A stretch of 27,605 nt of DNA from Fidelibacterota bacterium (GCA_003527965.1 DPVY01000104.1:1-27605); one strand, 5' to 3'; shown: positions 16,932 to 26,202, numbered from the stretch's first letter. Made by a program: numbers and translations. The notes: generated by a model not told the origin, from the sequence alone.

Positions 16932-17915
16932 TTAAAAATTCTTTGCAAAAACTTTGCGGATCATTCCCACCCCATTTAATTGTTCTTTAAAACGAATCAA
17001 TGAATGGCTGGGGGTCAGGGGATCGGGCGCCTGGGGCAATTGGGAAACACCAAAATCGAGGATATCGAACCCCATCTCTTTTCCCCACCGAATACACTCA
17101 ATTATCTGAAGCGAGGCGGGTTGTAAATGAGCATAATCATAGTTGATCATATTGTAGAATATAATCGCAACCCGGTCATTAGCAGTGAAATTCAGAGTCC
17201 CGCCAATGGGAACATCGCCGGAATACATCATCAGCAGGTTGAAACAGCCCGGGAAGAGTTTGTCCAATTTAATGATTTCGTCCAAAGTGTGGGTGGGCTT
17301 GATCCCGTGCCGGGCTTTATTCTCGATTAAAATAGGGAAATATTCATCAAATTTTTTATTCCATTCAAAGCGAACATTGTTTTTTTCGATGAGACGTTGG
17401 TAGAAACCCATCGATCGTTTTTTTCGCCGCAGAATTTCCCGGTAAATATTTTCCAAACCAGGTTTGAGATTTATAATACTGAAAATATAATGTTCGATGA
17501 TCTGGTACTTTTTCCAGATTAAGGCATATTCAAAAGTTTCGTTGGGATTTTTGAAATAGGAAAAAGGCGCTGGGATAAAAAAAGTGCCGTCGAAGCCCTG
17601 AGCAATGCAATACTCTTCGAAAAGATCGATGATCTCTTCAATTTCCGAATAGTAGGGGTTTTTAAAAACAAATCCGCCGAAACTAGCTCCCGGATGAGAG
17701 TACAGAATCTTTTTGCCCCCCCGAATCACTTCCGCAGCCGGAAAAAGGGCGATAATATGGCTGTTTTTTTCAAATATCAGCGAATGGTCATTAAAAGTTC
17801 TGCCGATGTGATAGGTCAAAAATTTGCGGTAGTTAAACAGATTACCGTTATTTGATCGTCCGACGAATCGATCCCAGCGTTCTTGTTTATCTGCTGTGTA
17901 ACGATAAATATCCAC
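16932..17915 (-). CDS. FemAB-like / BioF2-type GNAT acyltransferase in the glycan cluster (GTG start)
   Basis: A 327 aa soluble protein with the double-GNAT layout of FemAB-like proteins. The first half contains NGNLFNYRKFLTYH and SHPGASFGGFVFKNPYY. The second half contains REILRRKKRSMGFYQRLIEK, then GDVPIGGTLNFTANDRVAIIFYN, and the closing LDFGVSQLPQ...HSLIRFKEQLNG, which resembles the peptidoglycan-bridge or BioF2-like acetyltransferase family (Lipid II aminoacyl ligases are distant relatives). The start is GTG (minus strand of 17913-17915), about ten bases after AAAGGAG. It is the first gene of the glycan cluster. It might acylate or aminoacylate a sugar of the glycan, or modify peptidoglycan; the sequence alone does not decide. 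Confidence 0.75.
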   Translation of the reverse strand: MDIYRYTADKQERWDRFVGRSNNGNLFNYRKFLTYHIGRTFNDHSLIFEKNSHIIALFPAAEVIRGGKKILYSHPGASFGGFVFKNPYYSEIEEIIDLFEEYCIAQGFDGTFFIPAPFSYFKNPNETFEYALIWKKYQIIEHYIFSIINLKPGLENIYREILRRKKRSMGFYQRLIEKNNVRFEWNKKFDEYFPILIENKARHGIKPTHTLDEIIKLDKLFPGCFNLLMMYSGDVPIGGTLNFTANDRVAIIFYNMINYDYAHLQPASLQIIECIRWGKEMGFDILDFGVSQLPQAPDPLTPSHSLIRFKEQLNGVGMIRKVFAKNF

Positions 17916-18012
17916 TATGATAGACTCCTTTAATTGCTGCCGAAATTAGTGTTTTAGCCCCTTAAATGCAACTACGCAGAAATGTTGTAACACAAAATTT
18001 TATCTCCAGCAT

Positions 18013-20070
18013 TTATTTGTTTTTATTCATTGCCGCTTGCACAAGTTTTTCAATCGAATCAACAACCATTAGCTCGACCTGTCCGCGTGGTTTTTTAGCC
18101 TTTTCGAGAAGTGCCCTGGCGGATTCAATCTGTTTTTTCGAAAGGTTCTTATGTTTTCGGTAAGCGCGCACCGCCACCAATCCGGTTACGGCAAGCTCCT
18201 GCAAATCCGCAGACATGGTTTCAATTTCTTGCAGAATAGGCGATTTAGCAATTATTGGTTTTAAAGAGGCGTGATTATTTTTCCAAATCTCCAGAAGGTC
18301 GGTCAACTCCTGGGCAGCGGCGGGGGTAGGACTTTCAATGAATTGATCTGCCAGTTGATTGAAACGTCTGGCGGTCATTGACTCCGGGCGGGCAGCATCC
18401 ACAACCCGGGTATAGGGCGAGTAAGAGGTATAGGTAATCCCCTGATGATGACGCTCGTACTTTTTAACCGGTTCAACCACATCGACGAAAGTTTTTAACG
18501 GCGTAATAATCTGGTTATTCGACAGGCGTCGCAGCATCATGTCATAATTTTTTATATGAGTCAACCCAAGTTCCTCAAGTCGAAGACTGATCACTTCGAG
18601 GCGACGATACATATCTTCGACATCATTACAACTTTGGGACGACCAGAGTCTTTCGGCGATGGCGGCGGTGCGGGGCCAGATGCGCGAATCTACGGTTTCA
18701 GGAGTAACCAACTCACCCCAACTGGTAGCTTCACCACCGAGAATCCGATTCTGTTCATCTTCAGACATGGTCGTATTTGCGGGAATCGGATCGTTCAGGT
18801 AATGATATTCCGCCGGCTGTATAAGATCGATATAATACCCGTTGGACAAAATACCCATATAGCCCTGTTGGGCTGATTTGACGAGCGACTCTGTTCCGCG
18901 CCAGGAGTGAATGATAATATCGGTTGGCAGCGTAGGCTGAAATATTTCGTCCCAGCCGATCATTTTTTTATTGTATTTAGTCAGAATCTGCAAAATGCGT
19001 TTATTAAAATGAGCCTGTAAGGCGTGGTTGTCGGGAATGTTATTGTCTTGCATAAATTGTTGGATTTGTTTGTTGGCGTTCCAGTGGCTGCCATTGTTTT
19101 CGTCGCCGCCGATATGAAAATATTCATCGGGAAATAAGGCAGCCATTTCGGCGAAAAATTTGTCCAGAAATTCGTAGGTAAATTCCTTTGTCGGATCCAT
19201 GGTCGGGTCTTTGATGCCCCAGCGCCGTTCCGGGCTGTACGGTCCGGGAGTGCTGCCTAATTCCGGATAAGCCACCAGCCAGCTGGTTGCATGAGCCGGC
19301 ACATCGAACTCGGGCATAATCCGGATTCCCCGGTCGGCGGCATAAGCGATGATCTCTTTAATTTGTTCCCGGGTATAATAGAATCCGTCGGATCCCATTT
19401 CGTGAAGTTTAGGCCAGCTTTGACATTCAACCCGGAACCCCTGATCGTCAGTCAGATGCCAGTGCAGAACGTTCATTTTGACAGCCGCCATGCCGTCAAG
19501 ATTGCGTTTAATTACCTCAACCGGCATAAAGTGCCGACTGACGTCGATCAACAATCCGCGCCAGGGAAAGCGGGGAGCGTCATTGATAACAATTGCCGGG
19601 AAATAATAGCCTTTTTCATCAACAGACAACAGCTGTAAAAAGGTTTCCATGCCCCGCAGAGCGCCAATATCGGTCCCGGCTTCAAGAGTAATCTGATTTT
19701 CTGTGATCGTCAATTGATAAGATTCGTCTTCACCGACTAATAAATCTCCAGTCCGTGAAGCTCTGATGATCATCTGTGGAGTCTCCGGATTGGATTTTGC
19801 GGTGATATAATCCTGGGGAAAGAAAAGACCGGTTCGGCCGGACAGGCGACGCAACATGCGTGTGACAGCTTTAGATAAGCGGGCGTCAGCGTGGCCTTCG
19901 AGAGCAGTAGAGAAACCGTCGTCCAGGCGAAAACCCGCACTGTTTATTACCATTATTTCCCGGGGGGCGGGCATCAGATTCAATGCGGTCGTTGTCGAAG
20001 CCAGGATCGGTAAATTTTGCATTACCAGGAAAGCACAAAAAACTATAAATTTGGAGATATTCTTTTTCAT
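18013..20070 (-). CDS. GH20 beta-N-acetylhexosaminidase, exported
   Basis: Exported glycoside hydrolase of 685 aa that removes terminal beta-linked N-acetylglucosamine or galactosamine by substrate-assisted catalysis. A signal peptide (about 1-24) precedes LNLMPAPREI, the start of the GH20 N-terminal alpha/beta domain. The TIM barrel follows with RGLLIDVSRHF (171-181), MNVLHWHLTDDQGFR (199-213), IMPEFDVPAHA and the catalytic pair Asp323-Glu324 in HIGGDENNGSHW. GWDEIF and SWRGTES are downstream active-site blocks. A helical tail of about 170 residues after the barrel (from about 515) has no clear function. It starts 22 bases after the aminopeptidase C gene. Likely role: chitin-oligosaccharide, glycoprotein or muropeptide sugar breakdown in the periplasm. 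Confidence 0.95.
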   Translation of the reverse strand: MKKNISKFIVFCAFLVMQNLPILASTTTALNLMPAPREIMVINSAGFRLDDGFSTALEGHADARLSKAVTRMLRRLSGRTGLFFPQDYITAKSNPETPQMIIRASRTGDLLVGEDESYQLTITENQITLEAGTDIGALRGMETFLQLLSVDEKGYYFPAIVINDAPRFPWRGLLIDVSRHFMPVEVIKRNLDGMAAVKMNVLHWHLTDDQGFRVECQSWPKLHEMGSDGFYYTREQIKEIIAYAADRGIRIMPEFDVPAHATSWLVAYPELGSTPGPYSPERRWGIKDPTMDPTKEFTYEFLDKFFAEMAALFPDEYFHIGGDENNGSHWNANKQIQQFMQDNNIPDNHALQAHFNKRILQILTKYNKKMIGWDEIFQPTLPTDIIIHSWRGTESLVKSAQQGYMGILSNGYYIDLIQPAEYHYLNDPIPANTTMSEDEQNRILGGEATSWGELVTPETVDSRIWPRTAAIAERLWSSQSCNDVEDMYRRLEVISLRLEELGLTHIKNYDMMLRRLSNNQIITPLKTFVDVVEPVKKYERHHQGITYTSYSPYTRVVDAARPESMTARRFNQLADQFIESPTPAAAQELTDLLEIWKNNHASLKPIIAKSPILQEIETMSADLQELAVTGLVAVRAYRKHKNLSKKQIESARALLEKAKKPRGQVELMVVDSIEKLVQAAMNKNK

Positions 20071-20092
20071 TGATAATCCTTCTAATTGGTAA

Positions 20093-21484
20093 TTAAAACA
20101 TCCGGTCCCAGGGCGGCAGTTTGACCGGTTTCTGGATCAGCACATCAAGCACCTTTTGCGGCAGAAATTCTTTCAGAATAACAAGCCGGAACATATATTC
20201 ATCAAACCACTCATCGGTCATGGTCAAATAGCCCTTGTAGCCGGCATCATCACCCCAGCTGTTTTCCAACAGCCACTTAGTTACCGCACCGTTGGCGGTG
20301 GTATCCAGACCTATCAGAGACATGCCGTGACTCGAGCTGCTTTCGTAGCTCAGGATGCGCTCTGCTTTAGTCATATCGAAAGGAACGCCATAAACAGCTT
20401 CATAGTCAAAAAGACCGAGAGCCACCAGCCCCTTGTCCCGATCCAGCTGTTTTCCGACATCACAGGAGAAGTACATAGGCTCATCGGCGAGAATTGATTT
20501 TCTGGCGAAGCTTTTAATCTCTTCAACCGGTAAATTGATAAACGTCCAGTTGGGGCTGTCAAACCGGTTGCGGTCATATTCAATTTCATAAAGCTTATAA
20601 TAATCCCGGGTCGGATCATTCATCAGCATGACATAATCACCAAGAGGAACTTCAACCACTTCATGATAAAACTCCAGCGGCGTATAGTTTTTCCCGACGA
20701 TCAGGCTGTCGTTTTTGTCAAGATAGCGCCACGTAAATTCAGCGGGAGGAGTTCCAAGAGAGATAACCAGGATACGGTATATTTCGGACAACATGGAGAC
20801 CTTTTGCTTACGGATAAATTTTTCACCTTTCCCGGCTCTGCTCCATTCTCGAATCTGCATTCCCTGAGAACGTAATTTGCGGCGAATAAGGCGGCACATC
20901 ATAGCTGTATTTTCACTGTTATAGGATTCCGGCATTATCTCCTTGGGAACCACGCCATACTTTTCAATCAGGCCCGGCATCATGTTCCAAACGCCGCCGT
21001 CGCCGACAGGATGTTGAAATAACCACTGTACTTCGCGGTCGTCAATGTCTTTATGCCGGGTACGAATAATTGCTTCGAGGAACAGGTTCGATTTTTCAAG
21101 TTGGTCCCAAAAGAACAGATAATTCTGTGAAAATTCGAATTCCTTTAAATTGTACCTTTCAACGACTTTGGGGCGCAGCACATTCAGCGCCGTGAATAAC
21201 CAGCATCTGCCCGATGATTTTTGGTTGGTAATTCCGGTAACGGGGATTTTATGAGCGAAATGATGATCGATTCGAGTATGAACAGTGCGGTTTAAGGCAA
21301 GTTGTTTCACGTCGTTATTGGAGACGGCATTTTGCATGGCTCTGGTGTAAGAGTCCATTTGGACCGACGACCGAATTTCACGGAGCATTTTATCGGAGAC
21401 TGCCCCCATTTGAGCAAAGCATAAGGGCATTAAAAACAGACCGGCTATTATCAAACCGGCGGCTCTCCTGAGATGACAATTCAT
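20093..21484 (-). CDS. pepC: Aminopeptidase C (C1B, bleomycin-hydrolase family), exported form
   Basis: Papain-fold cysteine aminopeptidase. I start it at the ATG at 21482-21484 (463 aa) because AGGAG lies six bases upstream and the product then begins with a good signal peptide (MNCHLRRAAGLIIAGLFLMP..., cleavage near residue 25). The open frame runs to 21550 but would put 22 polar residues ahead of that signal. The catalytic Gln and Cys are in TNQKSSGRCWLF, His in SSSSHGMSLIGLD, and Asn in LLENSWGDDAGYKGY; the C-terminus has LPPWDRMF. The cytoplasmic PepC of Firmicutes lacks a signal peptide, whereas Bacteroidetes-type relatives are exported. It starts 13 bases after the amidohydrolase and 22 bases before the GH20 gene. 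Confidence 0.94.
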   Translation of the reverse strand: MNCHLRRAAGLIIAGLFLMPLCFAQMGAVSDKMLREIRSSVQMDSYTRAMQNAVSNNDVKQLALNRTVHTRIDHHFAHKIPVTGITNQKSSGRCWLFTALNVLRPKVVERYNLKEFEFSQNYLFFWDQLEKSNLFLEAIIRTRHKDIDDREVQWLFQHPVGDGGVWNMMPGLIEKYGVVPKEIMPESYNSENTAMMCRLIRRKLRSQGMQIREWSRAGKGEKFIRKQKVSMLSEIYRILVISLGTPPAEFTWRYLDKNDSLIVGKNYTPLEFYHEVVEVPLGDYVMLMNDPTRDYYKLYEIEYDRNRFDSPNWTFINLPVEEIKSFARKSILADEPMYFSCDVGKQLDRDKGLVALGLFDYEAVYGVPFDMTKAERILSYESSSSHGMSLIGLDTTANGAVTKWLLENSWGDDAGYKGYLTMTDEWFDEYMFRLVILKEFLPQKVLDVLIQKPVKLPPWDRMF

Positions 21485-21490
21485 AGCGTA

Positions 21491-21496
21491 CTCCTG
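21491..21496 (-). promoter_or_regulatory. Ribosome binding site of pepC
   Basis: Minus strand CAGGAG, six bases before the ATG at 21482-21484. It fixes the signal-peptide-containing start and lies just after the amidohydrolase stop codon (21498-21500). Confidence 0.75.
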
Positions 21497-21497
21497 T

Positions 21498-22871
21498 TTA
21501 TAATTTGTTGAATAATTCCCACAATCGGCGGCTGGCTTTCTTGCTTTCACCTATAATAATCTCTTCGTCTAAGGTCAGAAAGGTGTTGTCGTTGTAAAGA
21601 AATTGTCCTTTTGCCATAACCATTGCCGCTTGAACCGATTGCATGCCGAATAAAAGATGATGCATATAATTATCGGTATTAAAGGGAGTTATCGGTATAT
21701 AATCGAATACAACGATATCGGCTCTGGCATTTTTTTCCAGGACACCGGATTTGCCTTTAAAAAAGCGTCCGGCGAAGTCACTGTTATTTTGTAATTGTGC
21801 TTTTAAAAAATCAATTAATTGAGTGTTTTCTGAGCCCGTTTGCCGATGATAATAGTAGCCTGTGCGAAGAGCTTGCAGAATGTTAGAGCCCCAGCCGCCG
21901 GTTCCCGCCCCAATCTGCAAACCGGGCAAACCCGCCAGGCTGAAGGGATCGAATTGACGGGGAAATAATGACTCGGGAATAGTTACCAGCATCGCCTGTT
22001 CCGCAACTATTTTATTAATGTCTTCTACACCGAGGGGCGGTCCGTTAACTAATAGAGATTTTGGATTTATCAGGTTGAAAGCATTCAAACGGTCAACCGG
22101 ACCCTTGTAGCCCAAATTTTTACAGAATTCCGTATCCCGGGCGCTACCGAGGTGAATGTGAATACCGGCTTTATTTTCCAGTTTTTCGGCAATCAGGGAA
22201 AGTGATTTTTCAGAAATGGTGCTGTTCGCCTGCAGCCCAAACATGCCCTGTATTTGATCATCGTCCTGATATTTCCGAATAAAATTCAGATTTTCTTCCA
22301 TACCCCGAACAAATACATCGTCGCCGTCGCGCTCGGAAACTTCATAACTGAGCACCGCCCGGATTCCGGCACGGGAAATGACGGACGCCGTGTTTTCCAG
22401 AATATTGTGCACACAAACCGGGGACGAGTGTAAATCAAAAATAGAAGTAACTCCGGAACGGATCGACTGTAGAACACTGAAGAGTGTTGATAACTGAACC
22501 ATCTCATCATCGAGACACTTATCAAATTTCCACCAGAAATTTTTTAAAAATTCCTGGTAATTGCTATCGGCTTGTGAGATAAAAAGACCGGCGGCAAACG
22601 CTCTGTAGAAATGGTGATGCAGATTAATCGATCCCGGAAAAATCACTTTCCCTCCGGTGTCGTATAATTCCATATCGGTTGTCCTGGGAATTTGTCCAAA
22701 TACCGTCGTTTCATCGCCAACGGCTAATATTTTCCCCTTTGAGATATATACAGCGCCGTCAGTGAACACGCCGCCCTTACCATCATATAAAGGCCCGCCA
22801 TAGACCACTATCGGTTTTACAGGCGTTGATTCCGGTGGAGCGGATTGTATATCGTACAATATTTCCTTCAT
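21498..22871 (-). CDS. Amidohydrolase-fold protein (SsnA/TrzN-like) with altered metal site
   Basis: A 457 aa member of the amidohydrolase superfamily, closest by eye to SsnA and chlorohydrolase/deaminase types. The N-terminal beta-sandwich half contains VYISKGKILAVGDE; the barrel starts FPGSINLHHHFYRAFAAGL. The first ligand pair (H85-x-H87) and the beta-5 His (HIHLGS, 238/240) are present. Other positions differ from the usual pattern. GLHASFTL-like His is Gln214 (GLQANSTI), the Glu after HIH is missing, the LLAHCVHL His is Asn276 (LLVNGPPL), and the GTDG Asp is Gly325 (GTGGWGSN). A C-terminal sandwich ADIVVFDYIPITPF is normal. No clear ribosome binding site precedes it. It may be inactive or have a different activity. 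It starts the amidohydrolase-pepC-GH20 group. Confidence 0.82.
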   Translation of the reverse strand: MKEILYDIQSAPPESTPVKPIVVYGGPLYDGKGGVFTDGAVYISKGKILAVGDETTVFGQIPRTTDMELYDTGGKVIFPGSINLHHHFYRAFAAGLFISQADSNYQEFLKNFWWKFDKCLDDEMVQLSTLFSVLQSIRSGVTSIFDLHSSPVCVHNILENTASVISRAGIRAVLSYEVSERDGDDVFVRGMEENLNFIRKYQDDDQIQGMFGLQANSTISEKSLSLIAEKLENKAGIHIHLGSARDTEFCKNLGYKGPVDRLNAFNLINPKSLLVNGPPLGVEDINKIVAEQAMLVTIPESLFPRQFDPFSLAGLPGLQIGAGTGGWGSNILQALRTGYYYHRQTGSENTQLIDFLKAQLQNNSDFAGRFFKGKSGVLEKNARADIVVFDYIPITPFNTDNYMHHLLFGMQSVQAAMVMAKGQFLYNDNTFLTLDEEIIIGESKKASRRLWELFNKL

Positions 22872-22973
22872 CTATATCACATTGTTTTTTATTTAAAGGA
22901 TAATTAATGAGTGTTAAAAGTCTATTGGTAAGGTAAAAGAATCGCGTAAGTTGGCAGGCGGCATCCTTTATAA

Positions 22974-25136
22974 TTAGAATATTACACGGTCGATTTCCCT
23001 GTTCTCATCGATGTCGGCATGAATCTGGCAGTGTTCAGTAGGTTCGGTGCCTTTGATAAATATCTCCGTTTCGACCGGGCAATATTTGGAAGGCAGCAAC
23101 TTGGTTTCTTTACAGATTTCAACTTCGATAATTCCTTCAGGCCTTTCGAAAGGTTTGCTTTTCCAGTTCATTGATTTGTGAGTGTCGCGCATGAATCGGG
23201 CCCAGATTGGCAAAGCGGCTTTAGCACCGGTTTGGTTGGTGCCCAGCGATACAGCCGGGTTATCGACGCCAACATAAACACCCGCTGCCAGATAAGGAGT
23301 AAAGCCGACAAACCAGGCATCGCTGCAATCATTAGTCGTACCGGTTTTTCCGGCGGCAACATGTTGGAACCCATATTTCCAGCGGGCACTGCCACCGGTG
23401 CCGGAGTTAATATTGGTTTCCAGAATATTTGTGATAAGATAGGCAGATTCTTCGCTGAATACATATTCCTGCTTCGGTGAGTAGCTGGCGATAATATTGC
23501 CGTATCTGTCTTCGATTTTTGTAACAGCTATCGGTTCAACCCAAACACCGTGGTTGCAAAATATGCCGTATGCTGATGTGATTTCGATAGGAATCACAAC
23601 CGCAGTTCCGAGAGCGATAGCATCAACTGCCGGCATATATGTCGTCAGGTGCATGCGGCGCGCGGTTTCCACAACCGATTTAGGCGAAATAAGTTCCTGA
23701 ACAAGTCGCGCTGCCACTAAATTCAGCGACCGCCGGATACCCTCGCGAAAAGTTGTGAGACCACCGGTGGAATAATCGAAATTATGAGGCACCCAGCGTT
23801 TTCCATCGCCCTGATAGATAACGATCGGCTGGTTTAGTAACTGAGTGGTTACCGGAAAACCGTTGTCAATGGCTGTGGCATAGACAATTGGTTTGAACAC
23901 GGAACCCGGTTGCCGTTTAGCCTGGGTAGCACGATTGAATTCGGATTCTTTAAAATCCCGCCCCCCGATCATGGCCAAAATCCTGCCGGTGGACGGCTCG
24001 ATTGCAATCAGGCTTCCCTGTATCAGCAAGGAATACCGCAAAGAGGGATCGACCGGCGCTTCGCCCCTTATCATTGCCTGAACTTTTTCAACCGAGAGGA
24101 TTGAATCGGTAATAATTGACTGAATTTCCAACGGATTACTTAAAAGCCGTTTATTCAAAATATCCTGCTGAGCTTTTAAATGCTTTTGAAAAGAAGAGTC
24201 GGCGGCAGCCTGGATTTTTGTATTCAGGGTTGTATAAATGGATAAACCATCCCGATAAATATCGATGCCCAGTTTATCGTCTTCTTGCTGTAGCCATTGC
24301 CGGACATATTCGACAAAATAGGGCGCGGTTGCCGGCGGCGGATCCGGTCGTTGGACCTGTATGGGAGCGTTGCGATATAGCGCGTATTCTTCCCGGGAGA
24401 GATAGCCGAGTTCCGTCATTCGGTAGAGAACCCGGTTGCGGCGCTGAAAGGCGCTTTGAGGGTGTCGTATCGGTGAATAGCGACCGGCATTTTGAATGAT
24501 TCCCGCCAGCAGCGCACATTCATCAACGGTCAGTTCTTCCGATGTTTTGTTGAAATACCGTTTAGCTGCGGCCTGGATACCATAGGCGCCGCTACCCATC
24601 CAGCTGGAATTAATGTACATTTCGGCGATTTCTTCCTTACTGTACATCCGTTCGATTTGAAGTGCCGTGAGCAGTTCCTTGATCTTTCTGGACACGGTTT
24701 TATCAAAACCGATCGAATCCCATAAAATACGGGCCAGCTGCTGCGTCATTGTACTTGCGCCCTGCTGTTTACTGAGACTTACGATATTAATAACAATTGC
24801 CCGTGTGAAATCCCGGAGGCTAAGTCCCCAATGACTCCTGAACCGGGAATCTTCAATAGCTATAACCGCATCGACCATTGCCGGGGGAATTTTGTCCAGG
24901 GTGACATATATTCTACGCTGAGTATATAATTCCTGGAGAACCTCACCATCAGCTGAGTATATCCTGGTAATAAGCTCCGGATCAATATTTTGAAGTTGTT
25001 CAATGGATGGTAAATCTTTTGAGAAATAAGACAGCACACTAATGGTGGCGAAGGAGCCAATGACGTAAATTACCAAAATATATAACAGCGCCACCCACCA
25101 TCTAAGAATTTTTTTATGTCTGTCTGCGCGTCCCAT
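22974..25136 (-). CDS. mrcA: Class A penicillin-binding protein 1A (GT51 + transpeptidase)
   Basis: Bifunctional peptidoglycan synthase of 720 aa anchored by one N-terminal membrane helix (about 13-36). The glycosyltransferase GT51 domain (about 55-230) has IAIEDSRFRSHWG (catalytic Glu95), QGASTMTQQLAR (125-136) and the RKIKELLTALQIE segment. The transpeptidase domain has S-x-x-K in RQPGSVFKP (Ser412, Lys415), S-x-N in RSLNLVAAR and K-T-G in AAGKTGTTNDCSDAWFVGFTP. The tail contains several Cys residues (CKETKL-like, KYCPVE, TEHCQ). The start at 25134-25136 has no strong ribosome binding site. It lies between the punA gene and the amidohydrolase gene on the same strand, with gaps of about 93 and 102 bases. 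Confidence 0.95.
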   Translation of the reverse strand: MGRADRHKKILRWWVALLYILVIYVIGSFATISVLSYFSKDLPSIEQLQNIDPELITRIYSADGEVLQELYTQRRIYVTLDKIPPAMVDAVIAIEDSRFRSHWGLSLRDFTRAIVINIVSLSKQQGASTMTQQLARILWDSIGFDKTVSRKIKELLTALQIERMYSKEEIAEMYINSSWMGSGAYGIQAAAKRYFNKTSEELTVDECALLAGIIQNAGRYSPIRHPQSAFQRRNRVLYRMTELGYLSREEYALYRNAPIQVQRPDPPPATAPYFVEYVRQWLQQEDDKLGIDIYRDGLSIYTTLNTKIQAAADSSFQKHLKAQQDILNKRLLSNPLEIQSIITDSILSVEKVQAMIRGEAPVDPSLRYSLLIQGSLIAIEPSTGRILAMIGGRDFKESEFNRATQAKRQPGSVFKPIVYATAIDNGFPVTTQLLNQPIVIYQGDGKRWVPHNFDYSTGGLTTFREGIRRSLNLVAARLVQELISPKSVVETARRMHLTTYMPAVDAIALGTAVVIPIEITSAYGIFCNHGVWVEPIAVTKIEDRYGNIIASYSPKQEYVFSEESAYLITNILETNINSGTGGSARWKYGFQHVAAGKTGTTNDCSDAWFVGFTPYLAAGVYVGVDNPAVSLGTNQTGAKAALPIWARFMRDTHKSMNWKSKPFERPEGIIEVEICKETKLLPSKYCPVETEIFIKGTEPTEHCQIHADIDENREIDRVIF

Positions 25137-25229
25137 ATCAGGTCAAATATTACAGTTTTTTTGCTACTTATACAATGTCCATGCGTAAAACATGAAAATT
25201 TACAACAAGGTTTTACGGGATTTTATGAA

Positions 25230-26057
25230 TTATGCTTCGTTTGTTATGATTTTGTGCATTAGCGCCGACATGAATTCCGAGTAAGGTTCTTTAATTTCAT
25301 CGGCAACAGCCCGGACTTCCGCATGTGTCAAGGGTGTGGCGCCGATACCGGCGGCAAGATTGGTGACAAGACTGATTCCCAGAATGTGCAGATCTAAATA
25401 GGCACCGACAAGCAGCTCCGGAACAGTCGACATCCCAACCACATCGGCTCCCAGATCACGAATGATCTGCACTTCGGCATGGGTCTCATAACTTGGTCCG
25501 GTTGTCCAGCAGTAAACACCTTCGGTAAGATTAACTTTTAATTCGGTTGCCACACTTTTGGCAATGGTGGCAAGACTCTCGGAAAAGGGCTGTTTTGGAA
25601 TTTGCCCAGCTGGAAACACTTCGAGTTGGGTGAAATTAATATAATCCTTTAACAGAACAAGATCACCCGGTTTTAGAGCGGGGTTCATCCCGCCGGCGGC
25701 ATTTGTCAGTACCAGTTTTTTAACCCCTAACCGTGAAAGCAGCTGAACATAAAAAGTAATTTCGGAGAAGGTCTTGCCCTCATAATAATGAGAGCGTCCC
25801 TGAATGGCGATCAGGTTGGCGTTTTTAATACTGCCAAAAATCATTTTCCCCTCATGCCCAACGACACCGGGCTGCGGGAAATGAGGAATATCACGGTTAT
25901 TGAGAATCACATTTGGAGTTAGTTGATTGGCAAAGTACCCCAGACCGGAGCCCAGAACAACAGCGGTATCCGGCACATTCCGGACTTTGGATAAAATATA
26001 CTCTTCCGCCTGAGCCAGTTTATCTATGGGTGCGATTATATCACTATTTGGTTTCAT
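25230..26057 (-). CDS. punA: Purine-nucleoside phosphorylase (trimeric, PNP-I family)
   Basis: Cytosolic salvage enzyme of 275 aa that splits inosine or guanosine with phosphate to the base and ribose 1-phosphate. Family marks are VVLGSGLGYFA (about 34-43, phosphate loop), GVVGHEGKMIFG, QGRSHYYEG (about 86-94, with the phosphate-binding His), NAAGGMNPALKPGDLVLL, GPSYETHAE, GMSTVPE and TNLAAG (purine-site Asn). It is the trimeric mammalian-type enzyme rather than the hexameric DeoD type. The upstream minus-strand DNA has TAGAAT about 25 bases before the ATG, but no good -35 box. It is the last gene before the mobile-element scar. Confidence 0.95.
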   Translation of the reverse strand: MKPNSDIIAPIDKLAQAEEYILSKVRNVPDTAVVLGSGLGYFANQLTPNVILNNRDIPHFPQPGVVGHEGKMIFGSIKNANLIAIQGRSHYYEGKTFSEITFYVQLLSRLGVKKLVLTNAAGGMNPALKPGDLVLLKDYINFTQLEVFPAGQIPKQPFSESLATIAKSVATELKVNLTEGVYCWTTGPSYETHAEVQIIRDLGADVVGMSTVPELLVGAYLDLHILGISLVTNLAAGIGATPLTHAEVRAVADEIKEPYSEFMSALMHKIITNEA

Positions 26058-26155
26058 TTTAATCCCGGTTTCAAAATTCTATGCCAAGTTATTCAGAATC
26101 CGCAAAGTAGGCAATAAAGAAATGAACCAGTGGTCATTTAAAGTATCGTAGCTGG

Positions 26156-26202
26156 CAGGCTGGAGAATCTACAATTACATATATTTCATTACTCCCAGCC
26201 TG
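26156..26202. repeat. Imperfect inverted repeat upstream of punA
   Basis: CAGGCTGG at 26156-26163 pairs with CCAGCCTG at 26195-26202, and allowing one bulged base the pairing extends by AG/CT. The 31-base interior is AT-rich. Possibly a terminator stem, a protein site, or part of the mobile-element scar; no poly-T tract follows on either strand. Confidence 0.4.

Noticed and set aside
24116..24499. Long plus-strand frames inside PBP1A, and similar ones inside secD, the M99 gene and others
   Set aside because: They are antisense shadows of well-conserved genes with no family signature or start signal of their own.
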